A stretch of 62,671 nt of DNA. It comes from Labilithrix sp. Lineage in GTDB: Bacteria; Myxococcota_A; Polyangia; Polyangiales; Polyangiaceae. Below, in pieces: positions 54,324 to 62,671 of this stretch. The position numbers and the translations under genes were made by a program. Numbering within the stretch: the stretch's first letter is position 1; each line of letters starts with the position of its first letter. The notes below the pieces were generated by a model, which had not been told where the DNA came from, made no database searches, and saw only the letters and a list, made by a program, of their open reading frames with translations. The DNA lies in contig JAHBWF010000024.1 of assembly GCA_019637105.1 (NCBI GenBank), positions 1 to 62,671 on the forward strand. Reading direction: 5' to 3'.

Positions 54324-55331
54324 TCAGGCGCGCGGCAGCGGCAGCGGCGCATTTCGGCGCGCGGCGCCGCGCGCGAAGGCCGCGCGGGCGAGCGCGCTGC
54401 AGAGGTCGGGCATCGAGATCCCCGCCGCCCCCGCCGCCTCCGGGTAGAGGCTCGTGTCGGTGAAGCCGGGCATCGTGTTCACCTCGAGGAGCGTGGGCTC
54501 CCCCTCCTCGGGGACGACGAAATCGACGCGCGAGAGATCGCGGCAGCCGAGCGCGCGATGCGCGGCGACGGCGATCTCCTGCACGCGCCGCGTCCGCGCC
54601 TCGCCGATCGGCGCCGGGCAGAGGTGCTGGCTCCGTCCGGGCGCGTAGCGCGCCTGATACGTGTAAAATGCATCACTCGGCGAGCGGATCTCCGTCGGCG
54701 GGAGCCAGGCCGGCTCGCGCAGATCGAGGACGCCGCACGTCACCTCGCGGCCGGGCGCGAAGACCTCGACGAGCGCGACCTCGTCGACGGCCCACGCCGC
54801 GTCGATCGCCGTCGCGAGATCGACGGACGAAGCGCCGCCGGGGAAGCGCGCGACGCCGATCGCCGAGCCGTTGGCGCACGGCTTCACGACCAGCGCGTCG
54901 CCGAGCTCGGAGCGCGCGCGCGAGGCCACGTCCTCCGCGCTCGCCGCGCCGCGCCGCGCCGCGATCGAGCGGGCGATCGGCAGCCCGGCGGCGGCGAACA
55001 GGAGCTTCGCCGTCCGCTTGTCCATCGCGAGCGCGCTCGCGAGGACGCCCGACCCGACGTACGGCAGCGCGAGCACCTCGAGCAGGCCCTGGAGCGAGCC
55101 GTCCTCGCCGACCGCCCCGTGGGCGACGGGGAAGACGACCTCGAAGCCCCCCGTCCTCAGCGACTCGGCCAGGTGGGCGTCGAGCTCGAGGCGCGCGACG
55201 CGGTGCCCGGCCTCCTCGAGCGCGCGCGCGACGCTCGCCGCCGACGCGCGGCTCACCTCGGCCTCGGACGCGGGGCCGCCCTGCACGACCGCCACGGAGA
55301 GCCCGCGCGCGCGCGCCTCCGCCGCGCTCAC
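54324..55331 (-). CDS. ddl: D-alanine--D-alanine ligase
   Basis: 335 residues from GTG 55331, overlapping the upstream stop by 4 nt (GTGA). Ddl makes D-Ala-D-Ala for peptidoglycan. ATP-grasp features: VVQGGPASEAEVSRASA at the start, VFPVAHGAVGEDGSLQGLLE, LPYVGSGVLASALAMDK, VVKPCANGSAIGVA, and the C-terminal SRVDFVVPEEGEPTLLEVNT-MPGFTDTSLYP. The family's usual HG.xGEDG and N-T-MPG motifs are both kept. The partner gene upstream is a deaminase, not the usual mur cluster, which is a curiosity of location only. Confidence 0.92.
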   Translation of the reverse strand: MSAAEARARGLSVAVVQGGPASEAEVSRASAASVARALEEAGHRVARLELDAHLAESLRTGGFEVVFPVAHGAVGEDGSLQGLLEVLALPYVGSGVLASALAMDKRTAKLLFAAAGLPIARSIAARRGAASAEDVASRARSELGDALVVKPCANGSAIGVARFPGGASSVDLATAIDAAWAVDEVALVEVFAPGREVTCGVLDLREPAWLPPTEIRSPSDAFYTYQARYAPGRSQHLCPAPIGEARTRRVQEIAVAAHRALGCRDLSRVDFVVPEEGEPTLLEVNTMPGFTDTSLYPEAAGAAGISMPDLCSALARAAFARGAARRNAPLPLPRA

Positions 55332-55786
55332 GCGATCTCCGGGCTCGGCTTCGCGGCGTGCTTCGAGAAGTCGACGAGCTCGATGCCGAGCTTCTGGGAG
55401 AACTCGAAGATCTTCTGGTCGCGGTAGAACTCGCCGAAGACGATCCGCGTGATCCCGGCGTTCGCGATCAGCCGGAAGCAGCCCCAGCACGGCGAGGCGG
55501 TGACGTAGATCGACGCGCCCTCGATGCGGACGCCGTTGCGCGCGGCCTGGACGATCGCGTTCGCCTCCGCGTGCACGGTGCGCACGCAGTGGTTGTCTTC
55601 CATGAGGTGGCCCTCCTCGTCACAGTGGGCGAGGCCGCGGATCGAGCCGTTGTAGCCGGTCGCGAGGATCGAGCGGTCGCGGACGACGACGGCGCCGACG
55701 AACTTGCGGTCGCAGGTCGACCGCGTGGCGACCTCGCGAGCGATGTTCATGAAGTACTCGTCCCAGGAAGCGCGCTGTCTCGCCAT
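55328..55786 (-). CDS. dCMP deaminase / ComEB-like cytidine-deaminase-fold enzyme
   Basis: 152 residues from ATG 55786. The zinc-dependent deaminase motif is complete: HAEANAI (His and catalytic Glu) and SPCWGC (two Cys ligands). WDEYFMNIAREVATRSTCDR and KFVGAVVVRDRSILATGYNG match the dCMP-deaminase/ComEB subfamily, which converts dCMP to dUMP. The DEEGHLMEDNHCVRT stretch is the usual second zinc or substrate loop. It is divergent from a secreted TPR protein, with only ~100 nt of shared promoter region, and co-translated with ddl. Confidence 0.93.
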   Translation of the reverse strand: MARQRASWDEYFMNIAREVATRSTCDRKFVGAVVVRDRSILATGYNGSIRGLAHCDEEGHLMEDNHCVRTVHAEANAIVQAARNGVRIEGASIYVTASPCWGCFRLIANAGITRIVFGEFYRDQKIFEFSQKLGIELVDFSKHAAKPSPEIA

Positions 55787-55889
55787 GGCCCGGATTGTCG
55801 TGGCTCGCCGGCCGACCGCGCAACAGCCGTCGCCTCGCGCCGGGCCCATTTCTTCGCCGCGCGCGCCCGACGGCGGGTATCCTCGCGGG

Positions 55890-56792
55890 ATGCGCAAGCT
55901 GCGCCGCGTCGTCCTCTCCGTGCTGCTCGGCGTGTCCGCGACGAGCGCCGCCTCCGCGCAGCCGAAGGGGAAGGACCGAGCCGCGCGCGCGGCCGAGGCG
56001 CCCGCCGACGTCGAGACGGCCGAGCAGCTCTACGCGAAGCTCGACTACGACAAGGCCAACGAGGTCGCGGAGCGCGTCACCAAGCAGAGGAACCTGTCGC
56101 ACGACCAGCTCGTCCGCGCCTACCGCATCCTCGCGGTGACCGACGCGATCCTCGACAAGGAGGACCAGGCGCGCGAGGCCTTCCTCCAGCTCCTCGTGTT
56201 CGATCCGGAGTACACCGTCGACACGAACCTGGGGCCGAAGGTGTCGGCGCCGTTCATCGAGGCGCGCGGCCAGTTCCGCTCGCTCCCGTCGAAGCCGGGC
56301 ATGGAGGTCGTCGCCAACGTCCGCGCGGACGGCGGGCAGCTCCGGGTCACGACGCGCGACCCCACGCGCATCGCGAAGAAGGTGAGCGTCGGCTACCGCT
56401 GGACGTCGTCCGGCGAGTACACCGTCACCACGGTCGGCGTCGGCGAGGCCAGCGTGGAGGTCGCGCCGGCGACCGCGGGGCGGACGCGCCTCGACTTCTA
56501 CGCGCTCGCCCTCGACGAGCGCGACAACGCCGTCTTCGAGGCGGGCAACCCGCAGGTGCCGAAGAGCGCGTTCGCCGAGGCCGGCGCGCGCCCCGGCGGC
56601 GGCGGAGCCGCGGGCGGCGGCAACGAGAAGAGCGGCGGCTCGGTCTTCTCGAGCCCGGTCTTCTGGATCATCGCCGGCGCCGTCGTCGCCGGCGGCGGGA
56701 CCGCCGCGTTCTTCGCGTTCAGGCCGGAGGACCCGGCGACGCGCGCCTCGCTCTCCCCGCAGATCCGCTGCGGCGCCGAGCTCTGCAAATAG
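55890..56792 (+). CDS. Secreted TPR protein with C-terminal TM helix
   Basis: 300 residues from ATG 55890; upstream in-frame starts overlap the divergent gene. Signal peptide RVVLSVLLGVSATSAASAQ. Residues ~35-120 are TPR-like helices (AEQLYAKLDYDKANEVAERV ... LAVTDAILDKEDQAREAFLQ). A beta-rich middle (VVANVRADGGQLRVTTRDPT, YRWTSSGEYTVTTVGVGEAS) follows, then a Gly/Ala-rich hinge and one transmembrane helix (VFWIIAGAVVAGGGTAAFFAF) near the end, finishing CGAELCK. The layout resembles that of other lineage-specific myxobacterial envelope proteins. Function unknown. Confidence 0.65.
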   Translation: MRKLRRVVLSVLLGVSATSAASAQPKGKDRAARAAEAPADVETAEQLYAKLDYDKANEVAERVTKQRNLSHDQLVRAYRILAVTDAILDKEDQAREAFLQLLVFDPEYTVDTNLGPKVSAPFIEARGQFRSLPSKPGMEVVANVRADGGQLRVTTRDPTRIAKKVSVGYRWTSSGEYTVTTVGVGEASVEVAPATAGRTRLDFYALALDERDNAVFEAGNPQVPKSAFAEAGARPGGGGAAGGGNEKSGGSVFSSPVFWIIAGAVVAGGGTAAFFAFRPEDPATRASLSPQIRCGAELCK

Positions 56793-56820
56793 CGCCGGCG
56801 CCGCCGGCGAGCGCGGGCGC

Positions 56821-57330
56821 TCACTGGCACAGGCCGTCGCAGTACTCGCGGACGCTCCCGCAGGTCGTCGTCGGCACCGGCGCGTTCACGCTGACGAGGC
56901 GGACCGGGATCGGCAGCGGCGCGTCGCCGTCGCCGAGCGTCATGATCGCGCAGCCGATCATGAAGTCCCTCAGCTGGTCCTGGCGGTCCTTCCGCTGCGC
57001 GATCGCGAGCAGCGCGTGCTCGCCGTAAGGCACTGTGACGGGCTTGCGACCGGCGCGCATCTCGCAGATGTTCGCCGCCGGCGAGGGCGGGACGCTCGGC
57101 GTGAGCGAGCCCGGCGTCGTCAGGCGCGCGGTGATGAGGTCCTGGCAGAGGCCCGCGCGGTCGTCCGGGCTCTTCACCTCGAACGCGAGGATCTGGACGA
57201 AGTCGGTCGCGACCGCCGCGGCGGTCGACGGGAACTGCACGGTGTACGTCCCCTTCGACGGCTCCGCCTCGCCGGAGCTGCAGGCGACGCCCAGACACGC
57301 GAGAGCGAGCGCGCGAGCCGACCGCTTCAT
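56821..57330 (-). CDS. Small lipoprotein coupled to a substrate-binding protein
   Basis: 169 residues from ATG 57330, overlapping the upstream stop (ATGA). Signal peptide ALALACLGVAC gives a lipoprotein with Cys at ~17. The mature part has GTYTVQFPSTAAAVATDFVQ, several isolated Cys (LCQ, NICE, GCAI, TTCGS, YCDGLCQ) that could form disulfides, and no known domain. Translational coupling points to a joint role with the ABC-type binding protein. Confidence 0.65.
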   Translation of the reverse strand: MKRSARALALACLGVACSSGEAEPSKGTYTVQFPSTAAAVATDFVQILAFEVKSPDDRAGLCQDLITARLTTPGSLTPSVPPSPAANICEMRAGRKPVTVPYGEHALLAIAQRKDRQDQLRDFMIGCAIMTLGDGDAPLPIPVRLVSVNAPVPTTTCGSVREYCDGLCQ

Positions 57331-58766
57331 TGCACCTGCTCCACGAGCTCCTCGGTCGCGAACCGCGCGACGGTCTTGTAGACGACGGGCCCCGTCGGCT
57401 GCTCGCGGACGGCCTGCCAGACGATGAAGCCGCCTCTGACGTTGCCGCTGTCGTCGAAGTCGACGTTCCCGGACGCGCCCTTGTAGTCGATGTCCCCGCC
57501 GTTGCGCAGCTCGGCGAGGCCGTCGCCGATCTCCGACGGCGCGACCGGACGACCTCCGGGGCGCGACACCTCCTTCAGCGCGTCGCGGATGGCGGTTCGG
57601 TCGGTGGCGCTGCCGGCCTTCTGCACCGCGAAGGCAATGAGGATCGCCGCGTCGAAGGTGTTGGCGGCGAACGCGGGCGCGTCCGCCGCGGCGCCGAGCG
57701 GGAAGTACGTCCCGTAGATCGTCTTGAAGGCGTTGTACTCGGTCGTCCCCGGCTGGGTGTCCGGGTTCGTCCCGTAGACGCCCACGGCCGTCGACGCCGA
57801 CGCCTCGTTCGAAGGGTCCTGCAGGCTCAGGTCGAGGAAGCCCTGCGTGAAGACGCCGTCGGTGCCGATGAAGAAGAAGCCCTTCTGCTCGAGCTCCGCG
57901 TAGCCCGGGTTGCTCTTGAAGTCCCGGATGAACTGCGCGGCGGCCTTCTCGTAGGAGATGAGCGCCAGGCACTCCGGCTCGCTCGCGATGATGCCCGGGA
58001 CGACGTCCTCGTAGCTCGCCTTCGCCTCGAGCGGGATCTTCTGCTGCGCCGCGATCGAGCGCTGGCCCGCCGGGCCGCGCCGCGGGAAGTTCTCGGAGAC
58101 GACCTTCGCCATCGACGTCCCGTACGGGTTGTCGATGTAGACGATCGCGAGGCGGTTGCAGGTCGCGCCCTCGCCGGCGTCGGGGGACGCGCCCTCGCCG
58201 ATCCCGCGCGGCGTCTTCGTGGCGAAGAGGATGACGGCGGCCCCTTGGAAGTCGTCGGCGGGCGTCGTGCGGAAGAAGAAGCGATCGGCGGCGGGCTGGA
58301 TGCCGGTCAGCTCGACCGAGGTCGCCGCCGGCGAGATCTGGATGATCCGCTCGGCGGCGAAGATGTCCGCCGTGAGCTTCACCTGGCCGCTGCTGACGGG
58401 GCCGATGACCGCGGCCACGCCGCGATCGGCGAAGCGCTGGGCGACGCTCTTGACGTACGTGTCCTCGTCGCTGCGGTCGTCCTCGACGTCGAAGCGCACC
58501 TGACGGCCGAGCAGACCGCCGCCCGCGTTGAGCTCGCCCTCGGCCGCGCGCACGGCGTCGCGGAGCGGCGCGGTGAAGCTCGCGAGGTCCTTCGTCAGGC
58601 CGAGCGAGACGCCGATGACGATCGGCTCCTCGGCCGACGGCTTCGGGGCTTCCTCCGCGCAGCCCTGCTCGAGGAGGGCGAGGGCGCCGGCGAGCGCGCA
58701 CCCGCTCGCGACGAGGCCCGCCGCCGCGGCGCGCGCTCCGATGCCTCCGCCCCTCCTGAAGCTCAT
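57327..58766 (-). CDS. Branched-chain-amino-acid-type substrate-binding lipoprotein
   Basis: 479 residues. Signal peptide with candidate lipobox Cys23 or Cys36. The mature protein is a Peripla_BP_6/LivJ-like bilobal receptor: IVIGVSLGLTKDLASFTAPL, GGGLLGRQVRFDVEDDRSDE, VAAVIGPVSSGQVKLTADIF, IQISPAATSVELTG, and a C-terminal YKGASGNVDFDDSGNVRGGF (the family's usual closing block). No permease or ATPase of an ABC importer lies nearby. It may therefore be a sensor or solute-binding partner rather than part of a transporter. The following lipoprotein overlaps its stop, and a Ser/Thr kinase lies upstream on the same strand. Confidence 0.85.
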   Translation of the reverse strand: MSFRRGGGIGARAAAAGLVASGCALAGALALLEQGCAEEAPKPSAEEPIVIGVSLGLTKDLASFTAPLRDAVRAAEGELNAGGGLLGRQVRFDVEDDRSDEDTYVKSVAQRFADRGVAAVIGPVSSGQVKLTADIFAAERIIQISPAATSVELTGIQPAADRFFFRTTPADDFQGAAVILFATKTPRGIGEGASPDAGEGATCNRLAIVYIDNPYGTSMAKVVSENFPRRGPAGQRSIAAQQKIPLEAKASYEDVVPGIIASEPECLALISYEKAAAQFIRDFKSNPGYAELEQKGFFFIGTDGVFTQGFLDLSLQDPSNEASASTAVGVYGTNPDTQPGTTEYNAFKTIYGTYFPLGAAADAPAFAANTFDAAILIAFAVQKAGSATDRTAIRDALKEVSRPGGRPVAPSEIGDGLAELRNGGDIDYKGASGNVDFDDSGNVRGGFIVWQAVREQPTGPVVYKTVARFATEELVEQVQ

Positions 58767-58832
58767 CCGGCGATTATGGCGCGCTTCGCCCCGACCGGGG
58801 AAGCTCGCTCGCGCCGGCCGATCTCGCGGCGC

Positions 58833-60689
<1,857 letters not shown>

Positions 60690-60928
60690 GCGTGTATGGA
60701 GTATCCGCGAGGGGAGAGACCGTCAAGGAACCCACAAGGTACGAGAGGCGCTCCTTCCAGCGGATCTCCCGCGGTCTTCCGTCTCTCCGGGCGACGTCTC
60801 CCCATCCTCTCACGACGGGCCAGCGGCGCGAACGGCCTCGGCGGGCGCCTTAAGCGGCGAGAGGCAGGCGCGCGCTCGGCGGCCTGCCTCTCTCCACTTC
60901 GAAACCCGCCCGGGACCGGGCGTGGGGG

Positions 60929-62104
60929 TCAGTTGACCGGGCTCGGCTTCGTCTGCGTCGAGTCGGCGCCTTCGACCGAGAACCGGAAGTCGTCGATGAG
61001 CGTGGTGGAGTCGAGACGACCGTCACCCGAGTCCCAGATGGCGAAGCGGATGGTGATCTCGGTCCCGGGGGTGACCGGAGCGCTCGTCGTGAGCCAGCCC
61101 GTCGCCGCCGCGCCTTCGAAGCCCGTGCCGGAGAGCGTGTCGGTGCCGAGCGGGCACGGGAAGAACTTGCCCTTGTGCGTGCCGCTCTCGCACACCTGGA
61201 GGAGGCTGTTGTTGACGCTGATCGGGTTCGTGTCCTGATCGAAGGCGATGTTGCCGTCCTCGAGCCCGTCCGGGATCGGGTCCAGCATCGTCACGAAGAA
61301 GTCGTTGTACTGGGAGCAGATGAAGACCGGGTACTCCTGCGTGAAGAAGTTCTGCTGGTAGGAGAACGACTGCGCGTTGGAGGGGACGCGGATCTTGAGC
61401 TCGAGGGCGGCGCCGTCGCGCGCGGTGCCCGTCGTGACGCCCGGGCACGCCGGCGACTCCTTCGGATAGCCCGAGGGGGTGCCGTGGCTGTAGCCCTTGT
61501 CCGTCGTCTCCGGCGCGCCCTCGCGCGCCTCACCCGACGAGATGGCGAGCATCGAGCCGCCGAGCTGCGGGGCGTTCACGCCGAACTGCTTGAGGATGCC
61601 GACGCCCACCATGTTGCTGAGCGACGTGCCGTCGGGGCGGACCCACTTCGCCGAGACGACGCCCCACTCGACGCCGTCCGGATCGGCCTTCTTGCAGAGG
61701 CCGATCGCCTTGGCGCCGTCGAAGGCGTCCGAGCCGCTCTGCGGGAGATCGCTGTCGCACTCGATCTCCTCGTCGTCGGCGACGCCGCTGCAGTCCTCGT
61801 CGATCCCGTTGTCCGGGATGTCGTGCGCGCCCTTGTTGATGCCGGTGTTGCACTCGTTGCAGTCGTCCTTGAGCGCGTAGCCGTCGCCGTCGTAGTCCTT
61901 GTCGGGATCGCCGCCGGTGTTGTTGATCCCGCACTCGCTGCCGTTGCCGGGGCCCTCGCCGCCGAAGCCGCCGCCGCCGCCGTCGGCGGCCTCGTTCGGG
62001 TCGACCTCGACCCCGAAGCCGCTACGCCGGCTCGACCCCCCGCAGGCGATCGCGAAGGCCGCGATGAGAAGGGAAGTGGCGATGCCGAGGGAGCGTACGT
62101 TCAT
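60929..62104 (-). CDS. MopE-type metal-binding lipoprotein, choice-of-anchor-L-like
   Basis: 391 residues from ATG 62104, which has AGGAGG 4 nt upstream (cctcct at 62109-62114). Lipoprotein signal: LLIAAFAIAC. After a Gly-rich stretch comes a MopE-like motif, DKDYDGDGYALKDDCNECNT ... PDNGIDEDCSGVADD, Asp- and Cys-rich and probably Ca2+-binding. The following ~250 residues (SLSNMVGVGILKQFG, PSNAQSFSYQQNFFTQEYPV, SQYNDFFVTMLDP, LLQVCESG, FRFSVEG) resemble the choice-of-anchor-L domain found in secreted and surface proteins. Cell-surface location is likely. It lies upstream of, and on the same strand as, the third kinase. Confidence 0.78.
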   Translation of the reverse strand: MNVRSLGIATSLLIAAFAIACGGSSRRSGFGVEVDPNEAADGGGGGFGGEGPGNGSECGINNTGGDPDKDYDGDGYALKDDCNECNTGINKGAHDIPDNGIDEDCSGVADDEEIECDSDLPQSGSDAFDGAKAIGLCKKADPDGVEWGVVSAKWVRPDGTSLSNMVGVGILKQFGVNAPQLGGSMLAISSGEAREGAPETTDKGYSHGTPSGYPKESPACPGVTTGTARDGAALELKIRVPSNAQSFSYQQNFFTQEYPVFICSQYNDFFVTMLDPIPDGLEDGNIAFDQDTNPISVNNSLLQVCESGTHKGKFFPCPLGTDTLSGTGFEGAAATGWLTTSAPVTPGTEITIRFAIWDSGDGRLDSTTLIDDFRFSVEGADSTQTKPSPVN

Positions 62105-62198
62105 GGGGCCTCCTGTCTCCGCGCGGCCCGCCCGGTTTGGGTAGGCGCATCGGAAACGCGGGGCCCGCTCTGCCATGGCTGAGCGCCTCAGGCCACGA

Positions 62199-62215
62199 GT
62201 CTCGCAAAACGAGAC
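62199..62215 (+). promoter_or_regulatory. Hairpin in divergent intergenic region
   Basis: GTCTCG / CGAGAC (62199-62204 / 62210-62215) with an AT-rich CAAAA loop. A short T run (62230-62234) follows 14 nt later on the plus strand. It may be an attenuator in the leader of the secreted-protein gene at 62341 or part of a promoter. Tentative. Confidence 0.35.
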
Positions 62216-62257
62216 GCTCCTGTGATGCGTTTTTGTGGGTTGATGTAGGCAAGCCCG

Positions 62258-62272
62258 TGCCGTCGGACGGCA
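62258..62272. promoter_or_regulatory. 15-bp palindrome upstream of a secreted-protein gene
   Basis: TGCCGTC-G-GACGGCA is a perfect inverted repeat around one central G. It lies 69 nt before the ATG at 62341 in a 236-bp divergent region. The symmetry and placement fit an operator for a dimeric repressor. Confidence 0.45.
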
Positions 62273-62340
62273 GGCCGCGCATGAACGGCCGCGCTCTCCG
62301 CAACGTTGCCGCGGAGCGCGAGGGGCTGTAAGCGGACGGT

Positions 62341-62671
62341 ATGGTTCGTTCTTCGCGCTGGTTGGGCCGCGGTCGAATCCTGTGCGCCCTCGTGGCCGCC
62401 GCGGTCCTCGCGATCGGCGCGGCGGCGACGGCCGCGGGGGACGAGCGGGCCGCCACGGAGGCCGTGCTGAAGGAGGTCGACGCGTCTCCCCGCAAGGAGG
62501 TCGCGGGCGAGCTCGTGGCCCGATCGCGGGCCGCCCTCGACCGCGCCGAGCGCCTCCGGGCCTCGGGAGACGAGGCCCACGCCAAGCTGGCCGACCGGCT
62601 GGCCCGGACCTGGGCCGAAGCCGCGCGGGACGTCGCCCGCGCGGCGGTCGTCGAGGAGTCGGCGGCGGCCC
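62341..62671 (+). CDS. Secreted helical protein, partial
   Basis: Starts at ATG 62341 and runs off the right edge, so only the first ~110 residues are visible. Signal peptide: basic MVRSSRWLGRGR, hydrophobic ILCALVAAAVLAIGAAATAAG. The mature part is Ala/Arg/Glu-rich helix (RSRAALDRAERLRASGDEAH ... WAEAARDVARAA), probably coiled coil. A periplasmic location is likely. No family recognised. Confidence 0.6.
   Translation, partial: MVRSSRWLGRGRILCALVAAAVLAIGAAATAAGDERAATEAVLKEVDASPRKEVAGELVARSRAALDRAERLRASGDEAHAKLADRLARTWAEAARDVARAAVVEESAAA

Noticed and set aside
56793-56822. Hairpin between convergent genes (GAGCGC / GCGCTC)
   Set aside because: The loop would be only two bases and the region is GC-rich enough to fold many ways; not called as a terminator.

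Overview
This window comes from a chromosome of very high GC content with extreme third-position GC bias. The gene content points to a myxobacterium (Myxococcota, probably the Polyangia/Sorangiineae side). The evidence is three Ser/Thr protein kinases with Pro/Ala-rich tails, MYXO-CTERM-like C-terminal sorting signals, a GltJ/AgmX-like zinc-ribbon/GYF/TonB-type protein, an NtrC-type regulator, a MopE-type metal-binding lipoprotein and many lipoproteins. I see no phage, IS element, CRISPR array, rRNA or convincing tRNA. It reads as ordinary chromosome with lineage-specific envelope and signalling genes between housekeeping genes.

Layout. 1-8.2 kb: two multi-pass GT-C-like membrane proteins (-), a trypsin-like protease with a possible lipobox and a MYXO-CTERM-like tail (+), a RecF/SMC-like ATPase (+), and polA (-) whose proofreading domain has lost its catalytic acids. 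8.5-19.2 kb (+): Ser/Thr kinase, TPR/beta-barrel protein, processive GT2 glycosyltransferase, ihfA with an acidic tail, a merR-type gene with a pentapeptide-repeat insert, a frame-disrupted membrane protein, a large outer-membrane barrel and an NtrC-type regulator. 19.4-31 kb (+): single-domain receiver, queA-tgt (GTGA overlap), a MshEN-receiver-TPR fusion, a GltJ-like gene split by frame changes, an M48-like protein lacking a zinc ligand, a lipoprotein, dprA and topA, closed by a strong hairpin. 31-33 kb (-): globin-fold lipoprotein, O-methyltransferase, TetR. 33.3-36.9 kb (+): a 923-residue unknown protein, a small unknown and greB. 37-42 kb: envelope lipoproteins and beta-propellers with an FGE/sulfatase-modifying-factor-fold protein. 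41.9-54 kb (-): corA, SAM methyltransferase, psd, gluzincin peptidase, DUF4175-like membrane protein, a frame-disrupted kinase and a double bacterial-PH protein. 54.3-62.7 kb: ddl and a dCMP-deaminase-like gene (GTGA overlap), a TPR/TM protein, a substrate-binding lipoprotein with a small partner lipoprotein, a third kinase with a PEGA domain, a MopE/choice-of-anchor-L-like lipoprotein and the start of a secreted protein.

Working together. Several pairs are translationally coupled by 4-nt stop/start overlaps: queA-tgt, 118-aa ORF-greB, psd-methyltransferase, DUF4175-peptidase, deaminase-ddl and substrate-binding protein-lipoprotein. Convergent pairs are separated by GC-rich hairpins.

The most interesting items are the GltJ-like ORF with its M48-like pseudo-peptidase neighbour, the MshEN-REC-TPR protein in the queuosine operon, a globin-fold lipoprotein without the proximal histidine, the psd-coupled methyltransferase with a 467-residue disordered extension, and the DUF4175/peptidase/kinase block. 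Caution: at least five genes change reading frame, mostly in Pro/Ala-rich linkers. Sequencing or assembly indels are the simplest explanation, and gene ends there are provisional. All family assignments are by eye; no database search was run.
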